Below, in pieces: positions 1 to 57,910 of a DNA stretch of 64,000 nucleotides. This DNA comes from Aquarana catesbeiana. Lineage: Eukaryota > Chordata > Amphibia > Anura > Ranidae. A program made the translations under genes and the position numbers. The first letter of the stretch is position 1, and every line of letters begins with the position of its first letter. The stretch is from positions 96,658,110 to 96,722,109 of the forward strand of contig NC_133325.1 in NCBI RefSeq assembly GCF_042186555.1. The letters run 5' to 3'. The notes beneath the pieces were generated by a model. It was given only the letters and a program-made list of their open reading frames with translations. It ran no database searches and was not told the DNA's origin.

Positions 1-1399
1 TCAATTAAGAGCAAATATAAGGGGTGAAGGACAGCAGACACAGCCAATCCCATGATTAAGTCTACCTATGACGAAACATGTTTGGGCGTGGCTGTGAGAC
101 GTGACACACAGCGCTGTTAGCCACACAGGAGGCAGGAAGTTCGAGTGCACGGAGGAGCGGAGGATAATCGAGGGGAGGGGTGAGATTGCAGCCCAGTAAT
201 AGCACACCTCGGGTCCGCCGTGACCAACAGTTATTTGCATTATCCACACTTGTTTGAAGATTGATGTGATCCGCACACGGTTTCTGCTGTTTTATCTTTT
301 TTATAATGTGAGTGCATCATTTGAAGATTGCAGTGGTTGTTAATAAATGTTGTTTGCTGGTTCACGCTATTGGAGCACTTTATTTTCTTTCATGTGGATC
401 TATTAAATAACTATCCCCCTGGACATCGATTGATCCATTTACCCTTAAGTGTGGTAAAATAAGCGTGTATTGCCTTGCATGAGAATGCTGGCATTGTAAA
501 TCGGTGAGTGCATTTCTGGAGGGTGTGATTCACTGAACACAGGGGTGAGGTGGAAGACACACGAAGACACCTGAGCGTATTCATCTGATATTACACTATA
601 TTGTGTCACAAGCAGTTCCTTTTTGGACGGACTCATTTGGAATATATGGACTGTTATGTGATGTTTTGATATGTCACAGCATGGATTGTAGTGATTGCAC
701 TTAGTGTTTCACCTGTTTGTCACATATATGTTATTTATTTAGTATATATGTGCTATTTAGAGATTGGTAGCATCACTTATTTGTCACGAGTTACATAACA
801 CAATAAGAGGGTCTCACCACTATTATGGTAGCACAGGTTTTTGGATACACAACACATTTATAGCGCCCCATATTTACCCTATGTGTCTTGAGAGGTTAGT
901 GAGTGACATTTACGATTAAATATTTGGTTTATATATCTCATTTTTAAGGGGCAGCTTTACATATTTATTCACTTTGATATTTCACGTTTATTTTGAGCTC
1001 ACCATTTAGCACTGGTCAGCACTAATTTTTGGGTTATTTATTTAGGGTCATTGGCGCGGTGGGGGTGTCTTCTGTTTGAAGGGCGCCGTATCATCCAGGA
1101 TACCCAGTTACTGTTGCAAGTTTATAAAATAACAAACTGCTATAAACTAACAAAACAGACCTTAGTTTACAGACTAACTTTACTAGAATACATTAGGCTT
1201 GTGTATTATAGGGGTATTTTTATTTAAAAAGTATAATTTCAGCCGGAACATCACTTTAACAAAAAAAAATTCATTACCAAGTAAAACAATTTCCATATAT
1301 CTATTTCATTTTAATGTAGTTGCTTTCTGGTGTTCATCTTTAAAGTCACTTGAACCTACAGAACTTCAGGAATGTATGCGGCCTCTGGGTGAGTGGGCT
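1..1399. other. Unassigned AT-rich intergenic sequence
   Basis: No convincing coding exon, RNA gene or complete element. Short open frames here lack family motifs. The stretch around 1020-1100 (GGCGCGGTGGGGG and flanks) looks like an old repeat end but I cannot name it. Confidence 0.4.
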
Positions 1400-3422
1400 T
1401 TAACCGCTTCCAGACCGCCCCACACACATATACTGCAGCAGGGCGGCCCTTCAGAGCGAAATCACCTACCTGTACATCTTTTGTTTTGGGTTTGGAGCGT
1501 GCATGCCCGCTGCCGGTGACCTGCTCCCGCTGTGATTGGACAGAGCGGAAGCCAATCAGTGGGTCCAGTGGACCAGATGTCCGCTGGGACCAGCTGATCA
1601 TTCCTAAGGCAGGCAGAACGGCAGTCTGCCTATGTAAACAAGGCAAATCACTGTTCTGTCAGAAGGGAAGATGGAGATCTTGTTTTTCTGCTATGCAGAA
1701 ACACAGATCTCTGTCTTCCCCCAGTCAAAGCAGCCCCCACACAGTTAGCAAGCACTCCCAGGGAACACATTTAACCCTTTGATCGCCCCTGATGTTAACC
1801 CCTTCCCTGCCAGAGTCATTAGTACAGTGACAGTGCATTTTTTTCTGCACTGATCACTGTATTGGTGTCACTGGTCCCTAAAAAGTGTCATTTAGTGTCA
1901 GATTTGTCTGCCGCAATGTTGCAATCCTGCTAAAAATCGCTGATCGCCACCATTACTAGTAAAAAATTTTTTAAATTCCATAAATCTATACCATAGCTTG
2001 TAGACGCTATAACTTTTTTCGCAAATCAATCAATATACGCTTATTGGAATTTTGTTTTACCAAAAGTATGTAGCAGAACACATTTTGGCCTAAATGGATG
2101 AAGAAATTAATTTTTTTATTGGGTATGTTTTATAGCAGAAAGTAAAAAAAAATTTTTTTTTTCAAAATTATCGGTCTTTTTTTGTTTATAGCACAAAAAA
2201 TAAAAAGCGCAGAGGTGATCAAATACCACCAAAAGAAAGCTCTATTTGTGGGAAAAAAAGGGACATCAATTTTATTTGGGTATGAAAGAGAAAAGAACTA
2301 ATGCGCAAAACCAAAATCGCTCAGATAATAAGAATATGAGGAGCTTCCAACATAAAAAAGTGTTCCCACACAGAAAAAATAAATGAATACAAAGGTATGT
2401 GGCGCTAACTAAAAATAATAATAAAAATAGTGAACAGAAATTAGTGTGATAGACACACATAGTATATAACACTTCCAAGACCGTTCTAAAGCTAATGTGG
2501 TAAATAATCAAGTGCAAGTAATCTTCAGCATAATATATAGTACTAAACATTCATGATAATAAAGTGCAGACAAAGCAATAAAGTGCAAAAGTACTCCAAA
2601 AGTGCTGGTAGTGCAATAAATACTATCAAAACAAAATACTAAATACTATCAAAACTTCTCATAAAGTGCAAACAAAGCAATATGATGCAAGAATACTCCA
2701 AAAGTGCTGAAAGTGCAGTCAGAGTCCAATAAAGAGGGAAAAAAAAAACTCCGAATGGCAGTTCATAGAAAAAGAAAAAAGTGCTTGTGCAGTATAACTG
2801 AACGAAATCCACTTCATCCAATTACTATCACCATCCGTGGTGCGCCACTTGTTTCCCCCAGCCTCTCACTCCATATAGAGACCCCTACAGGTCAAGTCAG
2901 GATCCAGGATCCTCAGCAGTCGATCGACTCCCATAGATATCCACAGCAGTACCGATACCGGGGTGGACTTCAGGCTCATCCGATGTGGTATAGACATGCA
3001 ATAAAGAGGGGGGCTCCATAGTGCAGTATTTGATTTTTGATAGTATTTATTGAACTACATTGGATTTTTATTGCACTACCAGCACTTTTGGAGTACTTTT
3101 GCACTTTATTGCTTTGTCTGCACTTTATTAGTATTATGAATGTTTGGTGCTATATATTATGCTGAAGATTACTTGCACTTAATTATTTAGCACATTAGAT
3201 TTAGCACGGTCTTGGAAGTGTTATATACTAAGTGTGTCTATCACACTCTTGTCTGTTAACTATTTTTATTATTATTTTTAGTTGGCGCCACATACCTTTG
3301 TATTCAATTTTATTTGGGTACAGCGTCGCACGGCTGCGCAATTGTCAGTTAAAGTAACGCAATGACGTATCGCAAAAAACGGCCTGGGCAAGAAGGGGGG
3401 GTAAACCTTCTGAAGTGGTTAA
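1400..3422 (+). mobile_element. TTAA-bounded repeat, copy 1, with a nested fold-back
   Basis: Begins TTAACCGCTTCCAGACCGCC and ends in GAAGTGGTTAA, so both ends read inward as TTAACC(A/G)CTTC. The interior (1480-2280 and 3321-3420) matches 46830-47783 in the same orientation and 42933-44891 in reverse. TTAA boundaries point to a piggyBac- or Kolobok-type non-autonomous DNA element; no transposase frame is present. Confidence 0.7.
2283..3303. mobile_element. Fold-back element with 17-bp target duplication
   Basis: Interrupts copy 1 of the TTAA repeat: tcaattttatttgggta occurs at 2266-2282 and again at 3304-3320, and the uninterrupted copy at 47665 has it once. Long inverted arms (about 2385-2640 against 3040-3303) carry GCACTTTATTGCTTTGTCTG-type sequence in opposite orientations. 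No coding capacity. Confidence 0.8.
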
Positions 3423-3961
3423 TGCAGAGCAGCCACATATATATGTGTTAATAGGGAAAAGTTTACTGTGTTGAGAGTGCCCTAACTCCCCCCCAGCACA
3501 GTAACTAAAATGTTAAGGGAAGTTCCGGTGGCATACTTGTGATCAGAAGCTTCTAAACAAGAAATCACATCGGTCACATGATCGGAAGAACGCCTCTGCC
3601 ATTTAGATTCAGAGCAGAGGGGCAGTGGCAGTAAAGGGTTAAAATATATCACCCCTGGAATGTTATCTTATAATGTGTATATATAGCTGTTCTTACATTT
3701 TGTTTATAAATCTAGCCTGATTATTTTTGCCTTTGTTAATTCCTCAGCAATTACTGGTGATCCCACCAGTTTCTTTATCTTCTTAATTCTTTTTTTTTTT
3801 TAAGGCGTCCCTATAATAAGTCTACTGTGCCACAAACACACAATCCTGCTCCGGAGCAGCTCCTGTACAGCAAATCGCTCCTAAAACACACAAAAAACAC
3901 TTTTGAAATCACTTGAATCCGCTCAAATGTGAATGTAGCCTGAGTCTCACTCTGCAGGTGC
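3423..3961. other. Intergenic, nothing recognised
   Basis: AT-rich spacer between two TTAA repeats. I see no exon or element boundary. Confidence 0.4.
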
Positions 3962-5153
3962 TTAACCAGTTGCCTACCTACCGGGCACTTTCACCCTCTT
4001 CCTGCCCAGGGCAATTTTCAGCGTTCAGCGCAGTCGCACATTGGATGACAATTCGCAGCGTCATGCAACACTGTACACTGTACATTTTTATCATTTTTTT
4101 TCACACAAATAGAGCTTTCTTTTGGTGGTATTTAATCACCAGAAGGTTTTTTGCTAAACAAATGAAAATAGACCCAAATGTTTTTGAGAAAATTTTTTTT
4201 CTATAGTTTGTTATAAAATTTTGCAAACAGGTATTTTTTCTCCTTCACTGATGTGCACTGATGAGGCTGCACTGATGGGCACTGATAGATGGCACTGATG
4301 AGGCAGGACTGGTGGGCACTGATGAGGAAGCACTGATGAGGCGGCACCAATAGGCAGCACTGATAGGTGGCACTGATTGGGCACTTATAGGCGCCACTGA
4401 TGGACAGCATTAATAGGTGGCACTGATGGGCACTTATAGTCACTGGTTAGGCAGCACTGATAGCTGCCACTAATGAGGAGGCACTGATGGCACTGATTGG
4501 CAGCACTGATGAGCACTGATTGGCAGCACTGGTAGGCTGTTGGGACTGCCGATGTCCCTTTAACACAAGCCGGTTATCGGCTCTCTTATTTTCTCCTCAT
4601 GCTGTCAGTGTTAGGAAAGAAAAGCCGATAACCGGCTTGTGTTTAAATCCATGATCAGCTGTCATTGGATACACGGATGGGTGGCACTGATAGATGTCAC
4701 TGATGGGCACTGGTAGGTGGTATTGATAGGCAACACTGGTGATGAGGCACTGTGGGCACTGATAGGTGACACTGTGGGCACTGATAGGTAAAACTGTGGG
4801 CACTGATGGTTGGTACTCTGGGCACAGATGGGTTGTACTGTGGGCACTAGTAGGTGGCGCTGGTGGGCACTGGTAGGTGGCACAGAAGTCTCTGCAGAGG
4901 TTCTCCAGGATCGGAACTGATGTCCCTCTCACAGTCGCCAGTGATCTGCTTTTAGCTGGTAGCGGGAGGAGAAAAAATAGCCGATTACCGGCTCTGTTTA
5001 CATCACATGATCAGCTGTCATTGGCTGACAGCTGATCACGTGGTAAGGGGTCGGGATCAACCCCTTACTCCGATCATCTATGGACGCCGTCCCGGCAAAT
5101 TATGTCCTCGCTGCAGCCATCTTTCGGCTATAGCGTGGACGGGAGGTGGTTAA
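3962..5153. mobile_element. TTAA-bounded repeat with CACTGATGGGCAC minisatellite
   Basis: Starts TTAACCAGTTGCCTACC and ends GGGAGGTGGTTAA. Left 200 bp matches the right end of the 6996-7555 element and 31490-31722 in opposite orientation. The centre is a degenerate tandem array of GCACTGAT(G/A)GGCA-type units at 4250-4530 and 4675-4890. Confidence 0.65.
4562..4643. repeat. Perfect 21-bp inverted repeat
   Basis: AACACAAGCCGGTTATCGGC plus T at 4562-4582 is repeated in reverse complement at 4623-4643, with a 40-bp loop. It splits the minisatellite array of its host element in two. Confidence 0.85.
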
Positions 5154-6392
5154 GGAGATTCACCCTCTCTATTGGTCCTGTTTACCATTATCATTGAAAG
5201 TTAAAGAAATTACCCACATTTTGGGTTGTTCGCAGAAAAATAATAGAGATAAAATCTTCCAATGGGGACACTCCAAGAAATTCCTTTGATTTACAGAGAT
5301 TTTCTCTCACTTCCTATTTGGCTATGAGACATGAAGTGAAGGGAAATCTCTGCAATGGAATACAGATGGCAAAAAAAAAAAAAAAAGATTTGACAGCGGT
5401 TATAACCCTCCCTTACTCTATCCAAAATGAAAAAAAAGTTTTGCCAATAGTTCTACTTTAAGCATTTACATGCTATGTTATCTCAGCGATCTATCATAGT
5501 AGATCAAGGAGAGTTTTCCAGCCTCAGGGGGCTATTGCCCCTGAGGCAGCCTGTAGACTGTGTGGCAGTTCTGTGAGGTCTCAACAGTGGCAGAGATGGG
5601 ATTTCTAAGTGATCTGGGACTGACTACAGGATTTACACAAAAGATATCCGGTCTAATAAAGGACTGTTTCCCTCACTGGACCGTGTCTGGAGGAAGCTGG
5701 AAGGTTGTAATGAGGACTTGTAAGTAATGACCCTGAAATGGTTCCTGATGACTGTGTGCTTTGAGCATGTAAGTGCCAGAGGTTGCTTGGTCTGGGACTG
5801 CTCTCATAGGGTCTCAGATACTGGCCATTCCCTGTCCTCAGCAGTGTCCTGGACAATAGTTGTGCAGTGGTGCAGGGTAACCATATGCCAAAGAGACTTG
5901 CCTCGTGGTCACCGGCTGTGAGACCTTAGACAGTGCGATATTTGCAGGTACCTAAGGAGAACATTGTCCTCTCACAGCCAATTACTAACCATTTTGGAGT
6001 ATCCCATGTCCTAATCCCCCCCCTGTTACAAGTTCTGCAGGCAATAAACGTTTAAAAGACATCCCCTAGACTGTTTATTGGAGCCGACTTGAGTTAATTG
6101 TTGCTTGTGTGGACAAGTGGCCTCTGTACTTATTGGGAAAAAATCAGCAGCCCTCTAGGGATTAGCAATACATACAGTATACAATCTTTATTTTACAAAA
6201 TATATATTATAAATTGCACTAATGACATAGCTGTTCCAGACCTTAATGAGAGAGCACAGCAGAAACGGTTCTCTTTCAGACATTCTCTAATCTAATATTC
6301 AATCCTTTTGCTCACTGGAGTTGATTTACGTTATTATTGTGTTTCATATTTGAAAAAAATGTAAAAAAAAGCATTTTTGCCAGAACATAATA
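5154..6392. other. Intergenic with an old interspersed repeat at 5155-5460
   Basis: 5155-5460 resembles 21525-21735 and, more weakly, 26845-27060 and 52240-52450 (shared words CCCACATTTTGGGTTG and TATAACCCTCC.TTACTCTATCC), so it is an interspersed family of unknown type. 5470-6392 shows no gene or recognised element. Confidence 0.45.
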
Positions 6393-7568
6393 GGGTTGAT
6401 TTACTAAAACTAGAGAGTGCAAAATATGGTGCAGCTGTGCCAATCAGCTTCTAACTTCAGCTTGTTCATTTAAGCCATGGGTGCTCCATCTGTGGCCCTC
6501 CAGCTGTTGCAGAACTACAACTCCCAGCATGTCTCTGCCTTTGGGAGTCATGCTTGTAACTGTCAGCAGCTTGCAATGCCTCGTGGAACTTGTAGTTGGA
6601 AGGCCATGATTTAAAGCGTAACTACACTTTTGTTGAGAAAAAACATTCCCCTCTGGGTGATCTATGTACATTGCAAGGATTTTTAACAAACTTTGTTGCA
6701 GATTCCTACCTTTTGTTATTCTGAAGAAATCACCACGCCTCTGTGCCCCTGTGCTGTGTGAGTCTAATGGGAGTGGTTGCATAATTATCAGCTAGCTGCT
6801 GCAGAATCAGGGCTCTAATGAGGAAAGTTGGAGGGTCTGCATCCCTTTAGACGTTATTTCCTATTGGGAGTATCTCACCAAAAAGGACATTTTTGTTGCA
6901 GGGGATGCCAAAATCTGACTTGTATCTTAGTGTAGACTTCTGGGAAAATAGAGTCGGTAACCGGGCTTCTGTTACAGGGACATCGGTCCCAATCTGTGCT
7001 GCTAATCAGTGCCCACAGTGCCATATATCAGTGCCCACCAGTGCCACATTTCAGTGCCATCAGTGCCACCTATCAGTGCTGCCAATCAGTGCCCATAAGT
7101 GCCTCATCATCAGTGACAACTACCATTGCTGTCTATTAATGCCATCTATCAGTGCCCATCAGTGCCGCCTATCAGTTCTAATCAGTGCCACCTATCAGTT
7201 TCACCTGTCAGTGCCCTTCAGTGCCGCCTATTAGTGACCATCAGTGCCACCTATCAGTGCCTCCTCATCAGTGTTACCTGTTTGCAAAATTTTATAAAAA
7301 AACTATGACATTTTTCATTTTTTATTTAAAATTTTCAGTCTTTTTTTGTTTCTTTAGCAAAAAATAAAAAACCCAGTGGTCATTAAATACCACCAAAAGA
7401 AAGCTCTATTTATGTAAAGAAAATTTAAAAAAAAAATTTGTTTGGGTACAGTGTTGCATGACTGCGTAATTGTCATTCAAAGTGCAACAGCACTGAAAGC
7501 TGAAAATTGGCCTGGGCAGGAAGGGGGTTTAAGTGCCCAGTAGGCAAATGGTTAAGTAAATCAACCCC
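6393..7568. mobile_element. GGGTTGATTTACTAAA MITE split by later insertions
   Basis: Left end GGGTTGATTTACTAAAAC at 6393; matching right end TAAGTAAATCAACCCC at 7553-7568. An intact relative of about 160 bp lies at 24073-24234. The extra length is a short element at about 6476-6611 (ACTACAACTCCCAGCATG palindromic type) and a TTAA repeat ending at 7555. Confidence 0.65.
6996..7275 (+). repeat. Minisatellite, units like AGTGCCACCTATCAGTGCC
   Basis: About twelve degenerate 20-24 bp units alternating CAGTGCCCATCAGTGCC and CACCTATCAGTGC. It is followed by the TTAA repeat end (7280-7555). Short open frames here (for example 6893-7234) are by-products of the array. Confidence 0.8.
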
Positions 7569-8955
7569 AATATGTTGAATGACCTGAACAAAGCTTACTC
7601 TTTTTTGCTATGCTCATGGACTTTGCTAAGAAAACAATGCATACATTAACTTTGTAACAACATTATTTCAGCTCAAGCTATTAATCTCTGAATGCAATAA
7701 GCGTTTTTTTTTTTTTAAGCAAAGCAGCTAAGGTCAGCCTGGTAAACAGATGCATAGAGCCTCCCCTTTTGCCCAAAAATGTAAATATGACAAAAGCAGT
7801 CGCAGCCTCATAATGTACTGATATTTCCTAGCTGATGGGACAATAATCTAAGTGCCAGCAGACTCAGAGTGATTGTCACTGGGGACAGTTAACCCTTTAC
7901 AAACAGTAGCTGCCACCACTTGTTTTACAGGAAACATGCACTGTTCACTGTATCTGCTATAGCAATTCTGACATTTAGAAAATATCTGCACCCACTGCCA
8001 CACCCGAGAGGAACAGAGCTTTAAAATATGGTAGCTTTCTTCAAGAGACGAGGATTCTTTAGAAATGTAGAGCATTTAGAGATAAAACTTACTAATTTTT
8101 AAATATTGTTTTTAATTAAAGAAAAAAAAAAAAGGTAGCAAGAAAAATATTTACATAAAAGATATTACAAAACAGACAATAGCAACAGCAAAATAAACAG
8201 GATTAAATGTAAAAAAAGTATTTAACAAAGTTCGCCTGGTCTTGTTTCTGGCAGGGTCCAATCTGATGCATTAAAGTCATTGGCTCTCATGAAATACCCT
8301 TAGCAATATGGCATGGTTTTGATGTAAAATTGAGAGCTGTCGGCTGCCAATTTTGTGTCACTAAACCAATCCTCGCCCAATCAGGAGAGCTGAGGGTAGG
8401 CATGCTGAAGCATTTATGATATTTCAGTGGGTCCTCCCTCAGTTTCAGTTGTACAATTCAACAATGTATTATCAAATAGAATGAAATAACAACTTGATAG
8501 ATATCAAACATGATATTAATTTTATGCCCATTCTGCTTAGGATATGTAATGTGCCCAATCAAACGACTGCAAATTATGGTATACACGTTTTGTATACATT
8601 TAGGTGGTTAATTGTTATGACTGTAATTTTATCATATCAGAATTTGTAGAACATAAATACATTTTAAATGCTGGGAGCCTTTGTATGATAAGGAAAATGT
8701 CAGGTCAGATAGAGCAAACTTATCAAAGTGTATACTGCTAGACTTATTTAGCAACTGCTGGTGTAAAAGATATCCTGCTAATGGATTTTACAACATCCTA
8801 TTAGCCATTTACAAAGAACACCAAACCAAGGAATGTTTTAAGGACTAGTTTATGGTAGGACTTCATTATGTCTCTGCTTCTATGGTCAAGATACCTTAGA
8901 ACCTGTGCAGTGCTCCACTAGAAGTCTTATGAGATGCCAGTTTAACAGACATAAT
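7569..8955. other. Intergenic, low-repeat stretch
   Basis: Mostly unique-looking AT-rich DNA. No exon with splice sites or conserved motif found; the 75-codon minus frame at 7848-8075 has no recognisable similarity. Confidence 0.4.
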
Positions 8956-9246
8956 GGGGTTGATTTACTAAAGGCAAAAAGACTGTGCGCTTTGCAAAGT
9001 GCAGTTGCACTCTGCAAGAGCAGTTGCTCCAAAGCTTAGTAAATAAGCAGAAGTTCTGCTGACTTTTATCAACCAATCATGTGCAAGCAAAATTGAATTT
9101 TTTAAAAATTTTCCTTGGACGTGATTGGATAGTTTTTGCAAAGTGAAGCTTTACCTAATTTACTAAGCTCTGGAGCAACTGCCCTTGCAGAGTGCAATTG
9201 CACTTTGCAAGGTGCACAGTCTATTGGCCTTTAGTAAATCAACTCC
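8956..9246. mobile_element. MITE with TTGATTTACTAAA ends
   Basis: GGGGTTGATTTACTAAAGGC at the left, CCTTTAGTAAATCAACTCC at the right, with TTTGCAAAGTGCA-type inner inverted repeats. A relative lies at 23457-23692. Confidence 0.8.
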
Positions 9247-9282
9247 TATAAGTCTTTGAGGCTTACAAATCCTGTAAGTACT

Positions 9283-9712
9283 AAAGAAAAAGAAGATATC
9301 CCCCGTGGGGTTTTAAAGCAGCAAAAAATTATGAAAATAATAAGTTGTTACTTGAAAGGGTTTTTTAATTAGTTAGCTGTGCTACAGGAGATAACACAAA
9401 TGAAGCTGGCACAAGTTTATACAATGATCAAGCGCTATAATAGGATGATAATCCTGACGCGTTTCGACCCCGTTGAGTCATCTTCAGAGGATTGCCAGCT
9501 TCATTTGTGTTATCTCCTGTAGCACAGCTCTTATTTTAACCATCACGGTTAAGTCCCACTAATTAAAAAACCCTTTCAAGTAACAACTTATTATTTTCAT
9601 AATTTTTTGCTGCTTTAAAACCCCACGGGGGATATCTTCTTTTTCTTTTTGACATTAATCGGGGTGTGCAGCACTCTATATCTTCTCAGTATGTGTCTCT
9701 CCCCTTTTCTCT
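9283..9712. mobile_element. Fold-back element with 15-bp target duplication
   Basis: Arms 9283-9371 and 9559-9648 are near-perfect reverse complements, as are inner arms 9377-9415 and 9493-9532. The direct repeat aatcctgtaagtact flanks it at 9268-9282 and 9713-9727. The loop contains the core CCTGACGCGTTTCGACCCC at 9453-9471. No coding capacity. Confidence 0.85.
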
Positions 9713-9727
9713 AATCCTGTAAGTACT

Positions 9728-11032
9728 ATTTATTCAAGTTGACCTGTTTGAGCTGGTTAATTTAGTGCTGGGGCTTTTATGGAATGTGTCAGACTTTGGA
9801 AAATTTGGAAAAATTAGGGTGGAATTGAGTTCAGCATGACTCCCTCTTTATTTGTCTACCCTCTTTTAGAGCTGCACTCAAATTTCTTCCTGAGCAAAGA
9901 ATTACTATACACAAAAGCTTTGTATTGCTTTGCATAGAGTGTGACAGTAAAGCCTAGTACACACAGGTCTGAATATCGGGCGACATCGGCTGGTTCAGAA
10001 AAACTGGCTGACATTCGGCCCCTGTGTATGGCAGCTGGTCCACCAGAAGCCTGCCCTTTGGCAATGGCTGAGTGCGCTGACCGGTGTGTTCTGGCAGGGG
10101 GGCTGTCCCACTGTCAGAACACAATAGCTCACTGGGGGGAGATCGCTGTACTAACATTGCATAGTTAGTACAGCGGCTCCTCCCACACTATTTTAGTTAT
10201 TTTTTCGTTTAGCCCACTGGGCTGAAAGAAAAAAAAAACAAATAGTGTGCACCAGGCTCAAGAAAGTTGGGTTATGTGTAATACAAGAAAGTCAGAATAT
10301 TATAGGGAGTTACTGCTACAAGGGAAACCAGAACATTGGTTAGCTGTAAAAGTTGGTATTGGTCAATTAGAATACTTTTTTTTTCGGGGCTGTTTCAGTT
10401 TTGCCTTGGAATAGGGCTTAGTCATTAGTATTCCAATAAGGTCTATTCCACCTCTCTGCAGGAATTTCTGTAGATTTGTGGGTTCCACATTTGTGGGGTC
10501 CACAGAGCACACAATATAAAAAACAAAAATATATACAGGTTTAGACACTGAGAGTTTTTAATGGTGTATACACCACTGTAACAATACCCATTCACTCCAT
10601 GCTCCTCCCAGTGTTGTCATTCCAAATCATCAGTGCGATTACCATGTTACCATGTTACCATAACATGTTTCCAAACACAGCAGTGATAGAAGTAAATCAA
10701 TTGGGGCACTTCACAGAGGTTGATTTTCACAGGTAAATGACCCTCAATATTAACCCTCTACCAAAATATAGTATGTTGTACATGAGTTATAAAAAATAGA
10801 CATGTATAAAAATGCTACATAGTCAAAGAATAGCTTTGTATTGAACCAATTACTGCTGAAAAGAGGACAAGTAGGCTACATCTTTACAGCAGTGATACTA
10901 TATACATATAAACACTAGTATAAAAGTAATATTGCAGTATAAAATATGGCACATTGTGTGTTTTCAGGCTTTTCAGTTCATGTCACAGTGAAGATCAGAT
11001 ATATGAAATGTGCCTGAGGATCAGACATCGCA
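9728..11032. other. Downstream flank and likely 3' UTR of tpte
   Basis: 9952-10255 is a MITE-like block (CCTAGTACACACAGG at the left, AGTGTGCACCAGGCTC at the right). The remainder is AT-rich with no exon. About 10560-11032 is the probable 3' UTR on the minus strand. Confidence 0.45.
10557..10562 (-). promoter_or_regulatory. Candidate poly(A) signal ATTAAA for tpte
   Basis: First ATTAAA on the minus strand after the stop, about 470 nt downstream. No AATAAA was found between it and the stop codon. Position is reasonable for a short 3' UTR, but the hexamer is common by chance in this AT-rich sequence. Confidence 0.3.
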
Positions 11033-56054
<45,022 letters not shown>

Positions 56055-56179
56055 CTGAAATACAAATATTAAAAATACAGTCATAATCCCTCTTTTATTT
56101 TCAAACCTACACAGGACAAATAACAGTTGGAATGTTTCTGGTTGAATGGTTTCTCAGTTTACCAGGGTTGCTTTTATAA

Positions 56180-56363
56180 AAGAGTAAAGACTGCTCACTA
56201 CACAAAGTGAAAGCGCATGGAGCTTAGTAAATAGGGGACGTTTTGTTTTCCTCGACCATCCAATCAAGTGCAAGCAAAAATATATATATATTTTTTTTTT
56301 ATAATTTCCTTACTTACTAAGTTAAGAAAACATTCACTCTACTACTTTAGTAAATCAACCCCA
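56180..56363. mobile_element. Eroded TTGATTTACTAAA-type MITE
   Basis: Right end CTTTAGTAAATCAACCCCAG. The inner GGAGCTTAGTAAATAGGGG and CTTACTTACTAAGTTAAG halves match the 8956-9246 family. Confidence 0.65.
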
Positions 56364-56377
56364 GAGAATAATCCTCT

Positions 56378-56587
56378 AATGCCGCATACACACGAGCGGA
56401 CTTGCCAACGGGCTAAACTCCGTCGGCATTTCCGACGGAAAGATTTAGAACATGTTTTATATCTGAGTCCGTCGGAAATGCCGACAGAAAAAGTCCGATA
56501 GGGCATACACATGGTCGGAATGTCCAACAAAAAGCTCCCATCGGACTTTTTGTGTCGGGAAGTCCAGCCGTGTGTACGCGGCATAAG
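56378..56587. mobile_element. MITE with GCCGCATACACACG ends
   Basis: TAATGCCGCATACACACGAG at the left; CGTGTGTACGCGGCATAAGG at the right. CCGTCGGCATTTCCGACGG and TCGGAAATGCCGACAG make strong inner hairpins. Confidence 0.85.
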
Positions 56588-57347
56588 GCTTGCCTTAGAC
56601 AAACAGATGTCTCCCAGGAATTTGGAAGACATCTTCTCAACACCAAAAAGTGCAGTGTGGTTCCCTTACCATGAATGGCAGTGGCAGCACCCGAGAGCTC
56701 ATGGAAACATTGGCTGGGATGCTGACATCGCTGGATTCCAGGACAGGTAAGTGTCCTAATATTAAAAGTCAGCAGCTAAGGTATGTGTGGCTGCTGACTT
56801 TACGTTTTTTGCTGGGGGGGTGGGGGGGGGGGGGTGGAACTCCGCTTTTGGGTTATGAACTGTATGGCCTGTAATAATGGGGTTTACATACTTGGTCTGT
56901 TCCTAAATTGATATGTTCACCTTTTTTGTATATCAGTGCTTCTGATCTCCTCTAACTTCTTTCACTCACTTATGGTGTACATGCAGTCGTTCCAATTTTG
57001 TCTGCACATCATTGATTGACTTTTTATTACTGACAACAATTCACCATGCTTGCTCAATTTGGTTTTGCATGACTGCTTGTACTCTCCACCAGAGGCGCAT
57101 ATGAGAGAATGATAATGCAGGATTAAAGGATAGTTGTCACCTCATACCAATACATTCTTTAAAGCTGAGCTCCACCTAAAGGGTATTGCTTTATGGTGCT
57201 TTGTGATGCATTGAGATGCATATGTATCATTACTGCATTACCTAAATGCATTAGGGTGTCATTCAGAATGAACCACAAAGCAAAAGTGTGATTCACCCCT
57301 AAATCTGAGACTAGCAGAAGAGGGTATTGGCCCAGGAGAGTCTAGAC
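56588..57347. other. Upstream flank or 5' intron with a TTAA-element fragment
   Basis: 56735-56841 matches the right end of 21840-22927 (GGACAGGTAAGTGTCC, AAAGTCAGCAGCT, TGGAACTCCGCTTT) with a poly(G) stretch. The remainder shows no exon that would extend tpte. Confidence 0.45.
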
Positions 57348-57496
57348 AAGTGATGGGGAACCTTGGCACCCCAGATGTTGGGAACTACATGGGAACTACA
57401 TTTCCCATGATGCTCAACTACACTGCAGAGTGCATGAGCATCATGGGAAATGTAGTTCAAAAAACATCTGGGGTGCCAAGGTTCACCATCACTGGT
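57348..57496. mobile_element. MITE with GGAACCTTGGCACCCCAGAT ends
   Basis: AAGTGATGGGGAACCTTGGC at the left, GCCAAGGTTCACCATCACTG at the right; inner ACTACATTTCCCATGATGCT / AGCATCATGGGAAATGTAGT arms. GTCTAG on both sides suggests an 8-bp-type duplication. Confidence 0.8.
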
Positions 57497-57910
57497 CTAG
57501 GCACTATCGCATACTAGGACATGCTATGCTATTTTTCAAGAGGAATTCCAGACAATGGGTGCATTTTCAGGGTACTGCGTAGATACTACATCTATAGGTT
57601 CTCTATAACATACCAAATTTTCACATTTTGATATTAGATCCACTTTAAGCAGGTTGAAAACAACTTTTGAAATTACATTACGTTAAAATAATTGTTCAAA
57701 CTTATATGAGATTTTTTGTATAATCTGTTTTTATTGATTTTGTATAACAAAAAGAGAAATAAAATGACTTTTATACAGCAAAATGCTGCGTCAATCAATT
57801 CCAAGCTTATATAAAATGGTTGTACATCAGAAATGAACACAGTGAGTAATAAGAATCACATTCGCTTGGGTATGGGCAGGCATATTTTAAAGAAGATAGC
57901 AATGTCTGAG